Shown here: positions 22,201 to 31,830 of the stretch, one piece after another
How positions within the stretch are numbered: the stretch's first letter is position 1
Layout: each line of letters starts with the position of its first letter
Origin: Plasmodium malariae
Taxonomy: Eukaryota > Apicomplexa > Aconoidasida > Haemosporida > Plasmodiidae
Length of the DNA: 64,000 nt
Reading direction: 5' to 3'
NCBI RefSeq assembly: GCF_900090045.1
Contig: NC_041783.1
Location: 1,137,501 to 1,201,500 of the forward strand
Translations under genes and position numbers: made by a program
Notes under the pieces: model-generated
Told to the model about the DNA's origin: nothing
Databases searched by the model: none
What the model saw: only the letters and a program-made list of their open reading frames with translations

Positions 22201-25110
22201 AAAAGTTCAAAAAATGCGGAGAATGAAGAAAATACAGAAGATTTAAACAATTTAGAAAATTTAAACAATTTAGAAGATTTAAACAATTTAGAAAATTTAA
22301 ACAATTTAGAAAATTTAAACAATTTAGAAAATTTAAACAGTTTAGAAAATTTAAACAATTTAGAAAATTTAAACAATTTAGAAAATTTAAACAGTTTAGA
22401 AAATTTAAACAATTTAGAAAATTTAAACAGTTTAGAAAATTTAAACAATTTAGAAAATTTAAACAATTTAGAAAATTTAAACAGTTTAGAAAATTTAAAC
22501 AATTTAGAAAATTTAAAAAACAATAAAATTCTTTTAAACTATTGCGCAGTTACTAATAAGAATAAGACGAGTAGCGAGGAACAGTCCAGTGTAATAATGG
22601 ACTTAAGGAATGAATATATAAATGATAAAAGCAGTCATAAAAAACAAGAGGATAGTAAATCTCATAGTAGAAATAGAAGAATTTTATTAAAACAGAAATA
22701 TAATTGTACAGACAATGTTTTAATTAGTGGTATTGTTGATCAACAAGAGGAACAGGAACAACAGTTTGATGAGGATAAGGACAAAAATGTAAAGAGAAAG
22801 AAACAGTTAGTGAAGATTGAAGAAAGTGAAAAGGACTTAATAGCACAAGAGAAGAACATTATGGAAGGAATTGAGTGCTTGGGAGATGGTAACGAAGGGA
22901 AAGAGAAAGAGAAAGAGAATGAGAATGAGGAAGAGGAAGAGGAAGAGGAGACAGAAATGGAAAAACACGTAGAAGATGAAAACAGTAAAGAAGAGTTAGC
23001 TGCAGAGAAGAAGGATAAAGTGGGAATGGAAAAGAATGTGGTTGGCGTGGAAGATGTTATAATGGGAACACAAATTGATGGGAAGGCTCTTGAAGACAGA
23101 GAAATAAAAGAAGAGGTTACAAACAAAGAGGAAGAATTGAATGAATTGGTGGAAGAACATAAGAAAATGAAAGGTGTAACAGAAGAAGAAGTAATACAAA
23201 AAAGTAACAAAGGTGAAGAAGCAGATGTAGAAGAAGTAGAAATAGAAGCAGAAGCAGAAGAAATAGAAGCAGAAGCAAAAGAAGTGGTTAGAAAGATCGA
23301 AGAAGCTAGAAATGATCAGGTAACGGAAGAAGAGAAATATGAAGAAGTCTTAGAAGGGAGAGATACAATAGTGGATCCATGCAAGTGTGTTAGTAAAGAA
23401 GTAGAGGGGGTAGGAGAAGAGCAAAGGGAAGATGAAATTGTAGTAGTAGAGGAACAGGAAGAAGGAAAAGAAGAAGATGAGGTTGTAGAGGTGGAAGAAA
23501 AAGGTGCATTTGAAGTAGGGGGTGAGGAAGTTGTAGAAGTAGAAGTGCAGGAGGATACAGAGAAAGGAAATGAAAAAGCAGAAGAACACACTATTGAACA
23601 AGAAGACGTAGTAGAGGTAGAAAGAGAAGAAGAAGAAGAAGAAAAAGGAAAAGAACAAAATGAACAAGATGAGGTGGTAGAGATACCAATAGACGTTGAA
23701 GAAGAGAAAGAAAAAGAACAGAATGAACAAGACAAAGTGGTAGAGATACCAATAGACGTTGAAGAAGAGAAAGAAAAAGAACAGAATGAACAAGACAAAG
23801 TGGTAGAAGTAGAAAAAGAGGAGGAAGTGGTAGAGGTAAATGTTGAACAAGAGGAAGTTAAAGGGGAGGAGGAAGAGCAATTGAAAGAAAAAGAAGTTAT
23901 GGAAATACAGGAAGAAGGAGAAGAAAAGGAGGAATACGAAGAGATATTGGACGAGGAAGTATACGAAGAATTAGGAGACGAAAAAGAAGAATACAAAGAA
24001 GTAGAAGAGGAAAAGGATGAGTACAAAGAAGTAGAAGAAGTGGAAAAAGGAGCTGAAAAACAGGTCGAGAAGGAACTAGAGAAAGGGGTTGGTGAAGAAA
24101 TAGAAGTTAACTCGGATGAGGAGATGGAAGAGTACGAAGTGGACGAAGAAGAGATAATGAAAGAAGAGATGAAGCATCATGAGGAGATGGAAGAATACGA
24201 GGCGGTCAAAAAAGAAGTTAACTCAGATGAGGAAATGGAAGAATACGAGGTAGATGAAGAAGAGGTAGACAAAACAGTAGAAGTTAAATCAGATGAAGAA
24301 ATGGAAGAATATGAGGTGGACAAAATAGAAGTTAACTCGGATGAAGAGATAGAAGAGCACAAGGTGGACAAAGAAGAGTTAAACAAAAAAGCAGAAGTTA
24401 ACTCTGATGAAGAAATGGAAGAATACGAACTGGATGAAGAAGAGGTAGACAAAACAGTAGAAGTTAAATCAGATGAAGAAATGGAAGAATATGAGGTGGA
24501 CAAAATAGAAGTTAACTCGGATGAAGAGATAGAAGAGCACAAGGTAGACGAAGAAGAGTTAAACAAAAAAGCAGAAGTTAACTCTGATGAAGAAATGGAA
24601 GAATACGAACTGGATGAAGAAGACATGATGGAAGAAGAGATAGGGAAAAAAGAAGTTAACTCGGATGAAGAAATGGAGGAGTACGAGGTGGATGAAGAAG
24701 AGATGGCAGAACAAATGGTAAAAGAAGAGGAAGAGAAGAAAGAAGAAAATATGAAAAATGGAAAGAGTAATATAGAAGAGGTGAACAACAGTTCGAAAGG
24801 TACCTCAAATGATGAAATAATGAATTACAATACAAATAAATCAAAAACAATGATATATGATAATATTATAGATCTCAACAGCAATTCATATAATAGTAAA
24901 ACAGAAGACAGTGGTAAAGGGAATAAGGATGGAAATGATTCAACAAACTCTGAATTACTGGAATATAATATATCAGCAGAAAAGGATAGTGATATGCATG
25001 TTAAAAATAAAAATTCTTTTGAATTATTTGATGAAGGGAAAAGTTATGTAACAGCAGATAATGATAAAAACAGCCATTATAATAATTTTAAAAATAATTT
25101 TTTTTTTTAA
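19216..25110 (+). CDS. Large repeat-rich, charged conserved-type Plasmodium protein, unknown function (1964 residues)
   Basis: A single open frame with no recognisable domain, signal peptide, export motif or membrane segment. In order: a basic N-terminus; Asn/Ser/Thr repeats, mainly (T-N)n, about residues 60-160; Lys/Glu-rich stretches; about nine copies of hexapeptide R-R-V-E-A-A at 450-502 (18-bp units, 20562-20720); a long Lys/Ser/Arg-rich middle; about 15 copies of N-N-L-E-N-L at 1008-1100 (18-bp units, 22240-22515); an acidic region from about 1235; and nine copies of V-N/K-S-D-E-E-M/I-E-E-Y/H at 1633-1835. Inside the last array a 60-residue block is duplicated almost exactly (about 24262-24441 and 24442-24621). 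The protein is probably largely disordered, and may be nuclear or cytoskeletal; this is inference. The start is the first ATG, before a poly-A (poly-Lys) run. Confidence 0.8.
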   Translation: MLAKEKKKKSIRGQGIYNKVEQRTISVVTRKQSQANLRHVEKPKNCSESINKSTKSSANSSVNSSTNSNTNSVTNSSTNSNTNSVTNSNTNSNTNTNTNTNTNTNTNTNTNTNTNTNTNTNTNTNTNTNTNSKINTNTNTNSKINTNTNTNSKINTNTNNANINVNNKNIDEDARRIKETKFIFDKNRQKNKSSGSGCGNGSHSSSSCSRERRGLKKRTTSPEMDDINMNNNFYELEDYNEDVSIVSSKGGSKLGVKKNKGGNEKAKKRAWGQMVVDEKDRESEVKDEEDLKHVENKEDAEDEEKQSNNVINTLEGINQENLNCSNKNKTKEKNYGSFAKREGKRNNSMKEQEESKEINLDAFTKYNIIKNKKEHIVIDDSNIYIVIDNMDENSNDKAAIISKLNITNDTYNFLKNKNTGKNLSKMKLASPYVGKTEKAERSRGAEAARRVEAARRVEAARRVEAARRVEAARRVEAARRVEAARRVEAARRVEAALRVEAASTVEEDMEDEVNDEDLSECEEYEEDSDDYDNKSVSIRGIGEDSTNDEEDDIEISNIYKTLKQENMKFADGMKKDEGMMVEIEEEEVEKEKDKDKGKEEEEPIEKILKKRKTKNDNSNKEHKLNIVRSLLKSAHSDLMVMDQNDMQMSSNTMNIREPSISLNEFCNYRKGNYKNEGIEEGNLEKIEVARERGERERKRKQNNEKVNKKEKVKTDLEKNETKSKNNELDKLYKRINRKEVKYDKQGKIGAEKCKEKEEFDYKQYSKLIKLISISRDISRYNVYKDSNDAEKSSSRKGSNRRTNSRKSDNRSGSSGYGSSRQVSNRQNSSSNNNKESRRTSEHAQNNKVKEKTASLEKGKCKFNSEIRRSNKKAVSIWDSKKIEVRGKQMKNKSKLRTTNMFMNEEEAAEEEETKADAECTYSNSFKNANMAMQGNNKRRSISQTNHVKNVNKKIKENCYRIGNTYNNYEQENENLLLGFNLMDNTASYKKMHEMQKSSKNAENEENTEDLNNLENLNNLEDLNNLENLNNLENLNNLENLNSLENLNNLENLNNLENLNSLENLNNLENLNSLENLNNLENLNNLENLNSLENLNNLENLKNNKILLNYCAVTNKNKTSSEEQSSVIMDLRNEYINDKSSHKKQEDSKSHSRNRRILLKQKYNCTDNVLISGIVDQQEEQEQQFDEDKDKNVKRKKQLVKIEESEKDLIAQEKNIMEGIECLGDGNEGKEKEKENENEEEEEEEETEMEKHVEDENSKEELAAEKKDKVGMEKNVVGVEDVIMGTQIDGKALEDREIKEEVTNKEEELNELVEEHKKMKGVTEEEVIQKSNKGEEADVEEVEIEAEAEEIEAEAKEVVRKIEEARNDQVTEEEKYEEVLEGRDTIVDPCKCVSKEVEGVGEEQREDEIVVVEEQEEGKEEDEVVEVEEKGAFEVGGEEVVEVEVQEDTEKGNEKAEEHTIEQEDVVEVEREEEEEEKGKEQNEQDEVVEIPIDVEEEKEKEQNEQDKVVEIPIDVEEEKEKEQNEQDKVVEVEKEEEVVEVNVEQEEVKGEEEEQLKEKEVMEIQEEGEEKEEYEEILDEEVYEELGDEKEEYKEVEEEKDEYKEVEEVEKGAEKQVEKELEKGVGEEIEVNSDEEMEEYEVDEEEIMKEEMKHHEEMEEYEAVKKEVNSDEEMEEYEVDEEEVDKTVEVKSDEEMEEYEVDKIEVNSDEEIEEHKVDKEELNKKAEVNSDEEMEEYELDEEEVDKTVEVKSDEEMEEYEVDKIEVNSDEEIEEHKVDEEELNKKAEVNSDEEMEEYELDEEDMMEEEIGKKEVNSDEEMEEYEVDEEEMAEQMVKEEEEKKEENMKNGKSNIEEVNNSSKGTSNDEIMNYNTNKSKTMIYDNIIDLNSNSYNSKTEDSGKGNKDGNDSTNSELLEYNISAEKDSDMHVKNKNSFELFDEGKSYVTADNDKNSHYNNFKNNFFF

Positions 25111-26636
25111 AATAAAAATTTTCAAAAAAAATGTAAACCCGTTGACTATTGACCGTAGTCCATAATATAAAAAAAATATGCCGAAATGAGAAACATGTAG
25201 GATTGTCAAACAAAAATGAGGAAATATACGAAGTTTAATCTTTTTTGTAATTTTCATGTATTGCAAAAAGAAGAAAAAATTAAATAAAAAATGAAAAAAA
25301 TATTCTATATTAACTATATATATTCAATATATACCTTATATTCCACATTTCCAGTATATTCCATATTTTTCATGTTTTATTTTTTCCTTTTTTTCTGGAA
25401 TTTTTAAATGACTCGACCGAGCATATCTCTACCATTTCGTAGAGGTTATGATTTTAATTAAAAAGATCGAATGCAAGAATTTTTAATAGTACTTCCGAAG
25501 GGGAAAATGGGTGGTGGTTGGAGGTACAGCAGAACGTGCTTACGCAAACGGACTTCTTATGTAAAAACCTTTATTTACACGTACGTTTTATGTATCTCCA
25601 TGCATTCATGAAAGCATGTACATATATGTATATATATGCGTTTTCATTACTTATGAAAGCTTAATATTTTTAAACATCAAGCATGTTCATAAATTCTTAA
25701 ATGAGTTTATTAAATGCTTTTATTTCGCTTGACGCAACACCGTTATTCTATTATTTTACCTTTTATTATATCCTACTTTATCCTGTTATTATTATTTATT
25801 TTTTTTTATCCTTACCATCATTACTAAAGTGTGCACATAATACACGAAAATATGTGTGTGTACGTAGGGGTATACGTGGGTATTCTCGCGTGTGTTTTTA
25901 TGCATATGTATATTTATATATATGCATATATATATTTATATCTATGAATTTATGCATTTATTTGTAGGAATATATATATATATATATATAATATTTATAT
26001 TTATATTTACGCATATATTTATATGCACAGTTAAACCTTTTGGCAAAATTTCCAGTTAATTTTTAAGATTTTTATTCATTTGCCTTTCTCAAAATTAAAC
26101 TGTCAAAATGTTTAGTTAAAACGATTTTTTCTCATTACATCAGGAAGGAAAAAGTTTCCTTTGTTTCATTTTATTATACTTTATTTTGCTGTATTTTATT
26201 TTTTTTTGCTTTATTTTGCTTTATTTTTTAAAAAAAGAACGAATTGTTATAACTGTTATATCGTAGCATAACAAGGAGAAGAAAAAATTAAAAAAATGCA
26301 AGAACATTAAAATTATTATTAAAATCATTATAGAATAATATAAAATGCGAGTAAAAAAATATGACATGTTAATATTACATTTACGAGAAAACAAATTTAT
26401 TGCAACAACATAAGAACCATTTTTCGGTGTAACCCCCCTATATGCACATATATGTATATATATCTATGTGTATATATGTATATATGTCTATGTGTATATA
26501 TGTTTATATATCTATACGTATATGTGTAGATATGCTTGTACGTATATATGCGTGCTTACAGTACACATACCCACAACATATATTATCGTATACTTATTTC
26601 TTTTATTTCATTGCTTTTAAAAAACACCTAAACATT
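25111..26636. other. Intergenic with weak coding-like fragments
   Basis: A fragment at about 25507-25560 (MGGGWRYSRTCLRKRTSY, ending at GTAAAA) and a frame at 25701-25860 (MSLLNAFISLDATPLFYYFT...) look less random than the flanks, but I could not tie them to a gene. A TATG/TATA repeat lies at about 25900-26020. Confidence 0.4.
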
Positions 26637-27365
26637 ATGAAATTATTTACAGTAACAATCCGTCCTTTTTACATGTTATGGTGTAAATTTATCAGAAATA
26701 AAATCAAACAAAATAAAATAATGTATGTGCTAATTCTCAAATGGATATATACAACATAGGAGGTATTTCTATGTATGTATATATATAATAAAAAAAAAAA
26801 ATAAAAAAATTTTAATATAAATTGAAAGAAGGTTAGCTTTCTTTCGTATTTCCTAGTTCAAATAGATTTTATTTATCCGCATTTAATTTTATTCATTTTA
26901 GTTCATCGGGAAAATACGTAAATTATTATGTATGCACGTATGCATATATGTGTGTATTTATGTATGTATAATATGTTGTATATATTCCTGCAATCATCAT
27001 ATACATGTTCATTACGGTCAAAATTAATAATACGTACGTAAAGGCAAAAATTTGAAAAATTAATACCAGTATTTTTCAAAAATTATCCAGAAAGCACTAT
27101 AAGAGGAAAACAAAAATGCATACAAATACGTGCATATACATATATAGGTTTATGCATGTTTATACTAGTATGCTTATTTTTTAGCTGGTACAAATCTTAC
27201 CATTTTCTCTTTAATTTTTCTATGTTGCTAACTTTAGCAAAAGTGCAAATTTTTCGTCGAGTCGGGGTGTTTATTCAAAAAAAAACAACGAACGAAAAAC
27301 AAAAGAGAGAAGAGAAGAATTCCCTAAAAGCAACAACTAATACAGATAAAAATTTTATATTTTAA
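26637..27365 (+). CDS. Candidate 2-exon gene, basic, unknown function (88 residues)
   Basis: Not recognised. Exon 1 is 26637-26722 (MKLFTVTIRPFYMLWCKFIR...), ending AT|GTATGT. Exon 2 is 27185-27365, after TTATTTTTTAG (WYKSYHFLFNFSMLLTLAKV..., then a Lys/Thr/Asn tail and TAA). Both are phase 2, so the frame runs through. The protein is basic with one moderately hydrophobic stretch (about residues 33-48), compatible with a mitochondrial or small membrane protein; this is inference. A splice acceptor (TTATTTACAG) also lies inside exon 1, so exon 1 might instead be an internal exon starting at 26653. Confidence 0.35.
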
Positions 27366-28140
27366 CTATTAAGAATGATATATAATATTTACGTTGAGTG
27401 CAATATTCATTCATATTAACATATAAGATGTACATATGTATATATATAACTCATGTATGAGTATATAATATAAGCTCTTTTTTGTATGTTTTTTTTTTTT
27501 TTTTTTTTTTGCAATAATATATACAAGATACGATAAAATACACAAGGTATAACAGGGGGTTATCTCAGAACACGCATTTTTTTTAAATTTATACAATCTT
27601 TTAATTTTTTTCACAACACGATATTATTACTATATATTCATATGTACATAATATATATATGTACAATATATACATATGTAATGTACGTATATACATATAT
27701 ATGATTATACTTAATTATTACATTTTAGAGGAAAAATACATTTTTCATAATATTTCAGGTTAAAAAAAAAAAAGATAACAAAAAGTAATTTTAAATTATT
27801 CTAAATCGGCAGTACTTATATATATATGCTTGTGCATATGCCCATATCTAATATGTACATATACATATATGTAATATATATATATATAAAATTAAATATG
27901 TATTTACTTATGTACGTATAATTACATATCCATTTAACATATAGTTCAACCTTTTTACTTGTTTCATATTTTTAATTAAAATATAGCCAAAATATAAGTG
28001 GAGGAATAAGCAAAGGGATAAGCAAATAAATATATTTATATGTATATGTATATTATTTTTACATAACTGTTAAATTATCGTTTTTTTCTTAAGATTCCCA
28101 ATTTTAAAGAAAAGAAACATTATTCCATAAATCATTAAAA
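27366..28140. other. Intergenic before RPL35
   Basis: Very AT-rich with TATGTACATA-type stretches. A T-run at about 27481-27511. No gene seen. Confidence 0.65.
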
Positions 28141-28673
28141 ATGGTATTAAATAAAAAAATAAAATAAAAAATAAATTAACCGAATAATTATTCTGCAAGC
28201 AAGAAATGAATATAAATATTATATACATATTTTTTGCTTTATGTGTTTATTTCTTAATTATGATCTTAAGATGATATTTATTTAGTAGTAAATGAGTTTG
28301 GTTTCCCCACGTATATTAATCCGTATAAATACATCCGTGTGTGCATACGTTCATGTGTGCATACGTTCATATGTGCTTACGTTCATATGTGCTTACGTTC
28401 ATATATACGTACGTACATGTGTATATACATATGCTCGTCTGCGTAAAATATGTAGTATTCCACACATATGCATATGATATACATTTTTATAGAGTAACAT
28501 TAAGGCATTCCAGTTAAGGCCCTTAAAAAAGAAGGAGCTGCTTGATAAATTGGAGGAATACAAAAATGAGCTCAGTGGTTTGAGAATAAATAAAGCTTTA
28601 GGAAACTCCGCGAAGAATTCCAAAATACGTAGTGTTCGAAAAAGTAATTATTATCTAGCTTTATGCCGTTAAG

Positions 28674-28733
<60 letters not shown>

Positions 28734-29367
28734 TGTTTGTTTATCTATCTGTTTATTTGTTTATTTACGTATTTATTTCTTCTTTTTTTTACGTTACAAA
28801 TGTATCGACGCGTAGTTTTCTTGACAAGTGCATAATTATGGCCGCACTATGTCTATTAAATGCAACATAGTGTTATCATTTATTTACCCCCTTTTCAACA
28901 GATATTGCTCGAATTTTAACTGTCTACAATCAAAGAAGAAAGATGGAGTTGAGAAAACAATATAAAAACAAAAAGTTTAAACCGTATAATTTAAGAAAAA
29001 AACTAACAAAAAACAAGAGACTGCAATTAACACCAAAGCAAAAGTCGGCCATGACCTTAAGGTAAAAATAAGGAAGAAAAAAAAGAAGAAAAAAAATGCA
29101 CACCTTTGTTGCACTGTTAAAAAACGTGTATTTTTATTATGCATATTTTATAATGTGAATGTATGTGTATATAAATACTTGTACGTATTTGATATATATA
29201 TATATATATATGTATGTGCACGTGAATAAGTACCGAGCTTACGTTTTTGCGTTTTTGTTTAATTCACCGCGTTATTAATTTTTTTTTGTTTCTCCCATTA
29301 CCATAGAATGAAAAAGAAAATGATGAATTTTCCCCCAAGAAAGTATCTTTTAGTGCACAAGAAATAA
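28141..29367 (+). CDS. RPL35: 60S ribosomal protein L35 (uL29), 4 exons
   Basis: A structural protein of the large ribosomal subunit near the exit tunnel. Exons: 28141-28143 (ATG only), 28493-28643, 28902-29061 and 29307-29367. Phases are 0, 1 and 2, and the introns are 349, 258 and 245 bp with GT/AG borders. The total of 124 residues matches the family's usual 123-124. The protein reads MSNIKAFQLRPLKKKELLDK at the start and contains LSGLRINKALGNSAKNSKIR (family LxxLRVxKxTGGxxSKLSKIR), RVLTVYNQ-like ARILTVYNQKRKMELRK, and ends with MKKKMMNFPPRKYLLVHKK. The first exon holding only the start codon was chosen because ATG|GTATTA is the only suitable start and donor upstream, and is phase 0. Confidence 0.93.
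28687..28730. repeat. TA microsatellite in RPL35 intron 2
   Basis: About 19 TA units inside the second intron. Confidence 0.9.
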
Positions 29368-29926
29368 GAGAATTGTGGCTACTAAGAATTTTTAATAATT
29401 ACTTTTTTTTTTATATCTGCCATTATTAGTGTGTGTAAACTTTTATGTTTTATTTTATTTTTATTATTATTTTTTTTTTTAATTTACCATATAATGCGAA
29501 TATCAACTTCTAAATGTTATAAAATAATATTATTTTTTTTTTATAAAAGAGGATTTCATAATGACAAATTCAAATTTGTGTAATTTCTTGAGAATAGATC
29601 CAGTTGTATATTATATTAAATGAGAACAAAATATTATTCGTTGCATCAAATTTTAAATCAAGAATGATATACTATATACAGAAACACCATTTTTTAAGGG
29701 TACGTTTAAACAATGAAATATAGCAGTTGGAGGTTATCAATAAAAGTAGCTTTATTTTAACGTATAGCTTCGTAAATTAAATATATTTATATATATGAAT
29801 ATATATATTTGTATGCCATTTTATATTTCGTTCTTATTTAATCATATTAAAAGCAAAAGTTTACAGCATCGTGCGAACTTTAAAAATGAATGAGATACAC
29901 GAATAGACAAAAAAAAAAAAAAAAAA
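29368..29926. other. Intergenic after RPL35
   Basis: T-rich then AT-rich. No gene seen. Confidence 0.65.
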
Positions 29927-30220
29927 TATATTAAAGTATATTGAAATATATTAAAGTATATTGAAATATATTAAAGTATATTGAAATATATTAAAGTATA
30001 TTGAAATATATTAAAGTATATTGAAATATATTAAAGTATATTGAAATATATTAAAGTATATTGAAATATATTAAAGTATATTGAAATATATTAAAGTATA
30101 TTGAAATATATTAAAGTATATTGAAATATATTAAAGTATATTGAAATATATTAAAGTATATTGAAATATATTAAAGTATATTGAAATATATTAAAATATA
30201 TTGAAATATATTAAAATAAA
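29927..30220. repeat. 20-bp minisatellite, near-perfect
   Basis: About 14 copies of TTAAAGTATATTGAAATATA, identical except for one A-for-G change in the last copies. No frame is open through it. Confidence 0.97.
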
Positions 30221-30501
30221 ATAGGAAAAAGGATAAGTATAAAAAAAAAAAAAAATTGAAGATTTCGAATGAATTGTCTTTTTTTTTCTTTTATCTGGTA
30301 TATAAATGCATTTTGCAGCAGTTGTATATTTCTACGTAATGTATGAGTAACAAAATTATATATGCCTTGCATGTTCAGAATTTTCCACAAAAAACAATAG
30401 TCTCAAAAATTTGAAGCTTTGGTATAATTGGCTATATAGACATATATATATATATATATATATGTGTACACATATACGAAAAATTGGGTAGTTACATTTC
30501 C

Positions 30502-30859
30502 TCACGTTAACATTTGTGGGTCGTTATAAAAAGCCCATACGTTGCTTTTATTTTCACCTTTATATATTCTTTTGTTCTTGTCGTTCTCATATATATAGTC
30601 ATACTTACCATGAATTAATCTTCTTTGCTGCAAAATTACCAAAAGAAAAAAAAAAAAAAAAAAAAAGGGTAATGAAAAAGAATGGTAAAAATTAAATTAA
30701 AAATTAAGTGACGACAATATATCACATATTAGTGAATAATTTCAATGGTAGCAAATATGCCCAAAAAATGCGTGTGTAAAATTACGTATCCAATTTTAGT
30801 AAAAGGAATATTGCTATGCCTGAGACATACGGGCATGTCTATTGGATCTATCCAATGCT

Positions 30860-30890
<31 letters not shown>

Positions 30891-31795
30891 TCAATTTAGA
30901 GCTAAGCAATATGATAAAATTAAATATACATGAACGGGTCATAATAAAGAAAAAAAAAAAAACTAATTTAAAGTGACACAATACAATGCGGTATGATGTT
31001 ACATGAATGGGTCATAATAAAAAAAAATAAAAATACTTCGGAAAAAATATACCTCACTAATTAAAGTTACTTTTGCACCTGGGTAATGTCTGTTAATTAA
31101 AAATCTGTAAACGAAAAGGAGTGAAGAAAGGGAGCAAAAAAAAAAAAAAAGGTAAAAAGAGTTTCGAAAAAATGGTAACAACGGGAATATGATCAAACAA
31201 AGACTCAATCAATCATTACCTTAAATAATTCTTAATCCCATGAAAGTGACACAAATATCCGTTATATTTAAAGGCAAAATGACCTCTTTTTGCACCCATT
31301 AATGTGCATATTCCCATTCCCTACGAAAGGAAAAAAAAAAAAAAAAAAAAAAGATTGTACAATTTTGTAAAAGATTTTACGACAAAAACGCAATAAGTAG
31401 ACAGCGATGCTAATGAAATGGAAATATATACATCGAATAAGCACAAGCTAAATAAGCAAAATTTATTTATCTATTTATTTGTTTATCTATTTATTTATTT
31501 ATCTATTTATTTATTTATCTATTTATTTGTTTATCTATTTATTTGTTTATCTATTTATTTATTTATCTATTTATTTGTTTATCTATTTATTTGTTTATCT
31601 ATTTATTCATTCATTAATTCATTTTTTTCTTCTTTTATTTTACAGAAATTGCTCAAATAATTTTATTCATTTTTGTGCACTACATTTCCTTGGTCAAAAG
31701 TGTTCAGGACCTTCTTTATTTTTTCTACTTCATTCATGTCAATATCCTTTTGACCAAATACCATTTCAATAGGTGTGTGACTGTTTCAGAGGTAT

Positions 31796-31830
<35 letters not shown>

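Noticed and set aside
25701..25967. Plus-strand frame MSLLNAFISLDATPLFYYFT...
   Set aside because: First 50 codons look plausible as a membrane segment, but T-rich DNA gives such frames by chance and no splice partner could be fixed.
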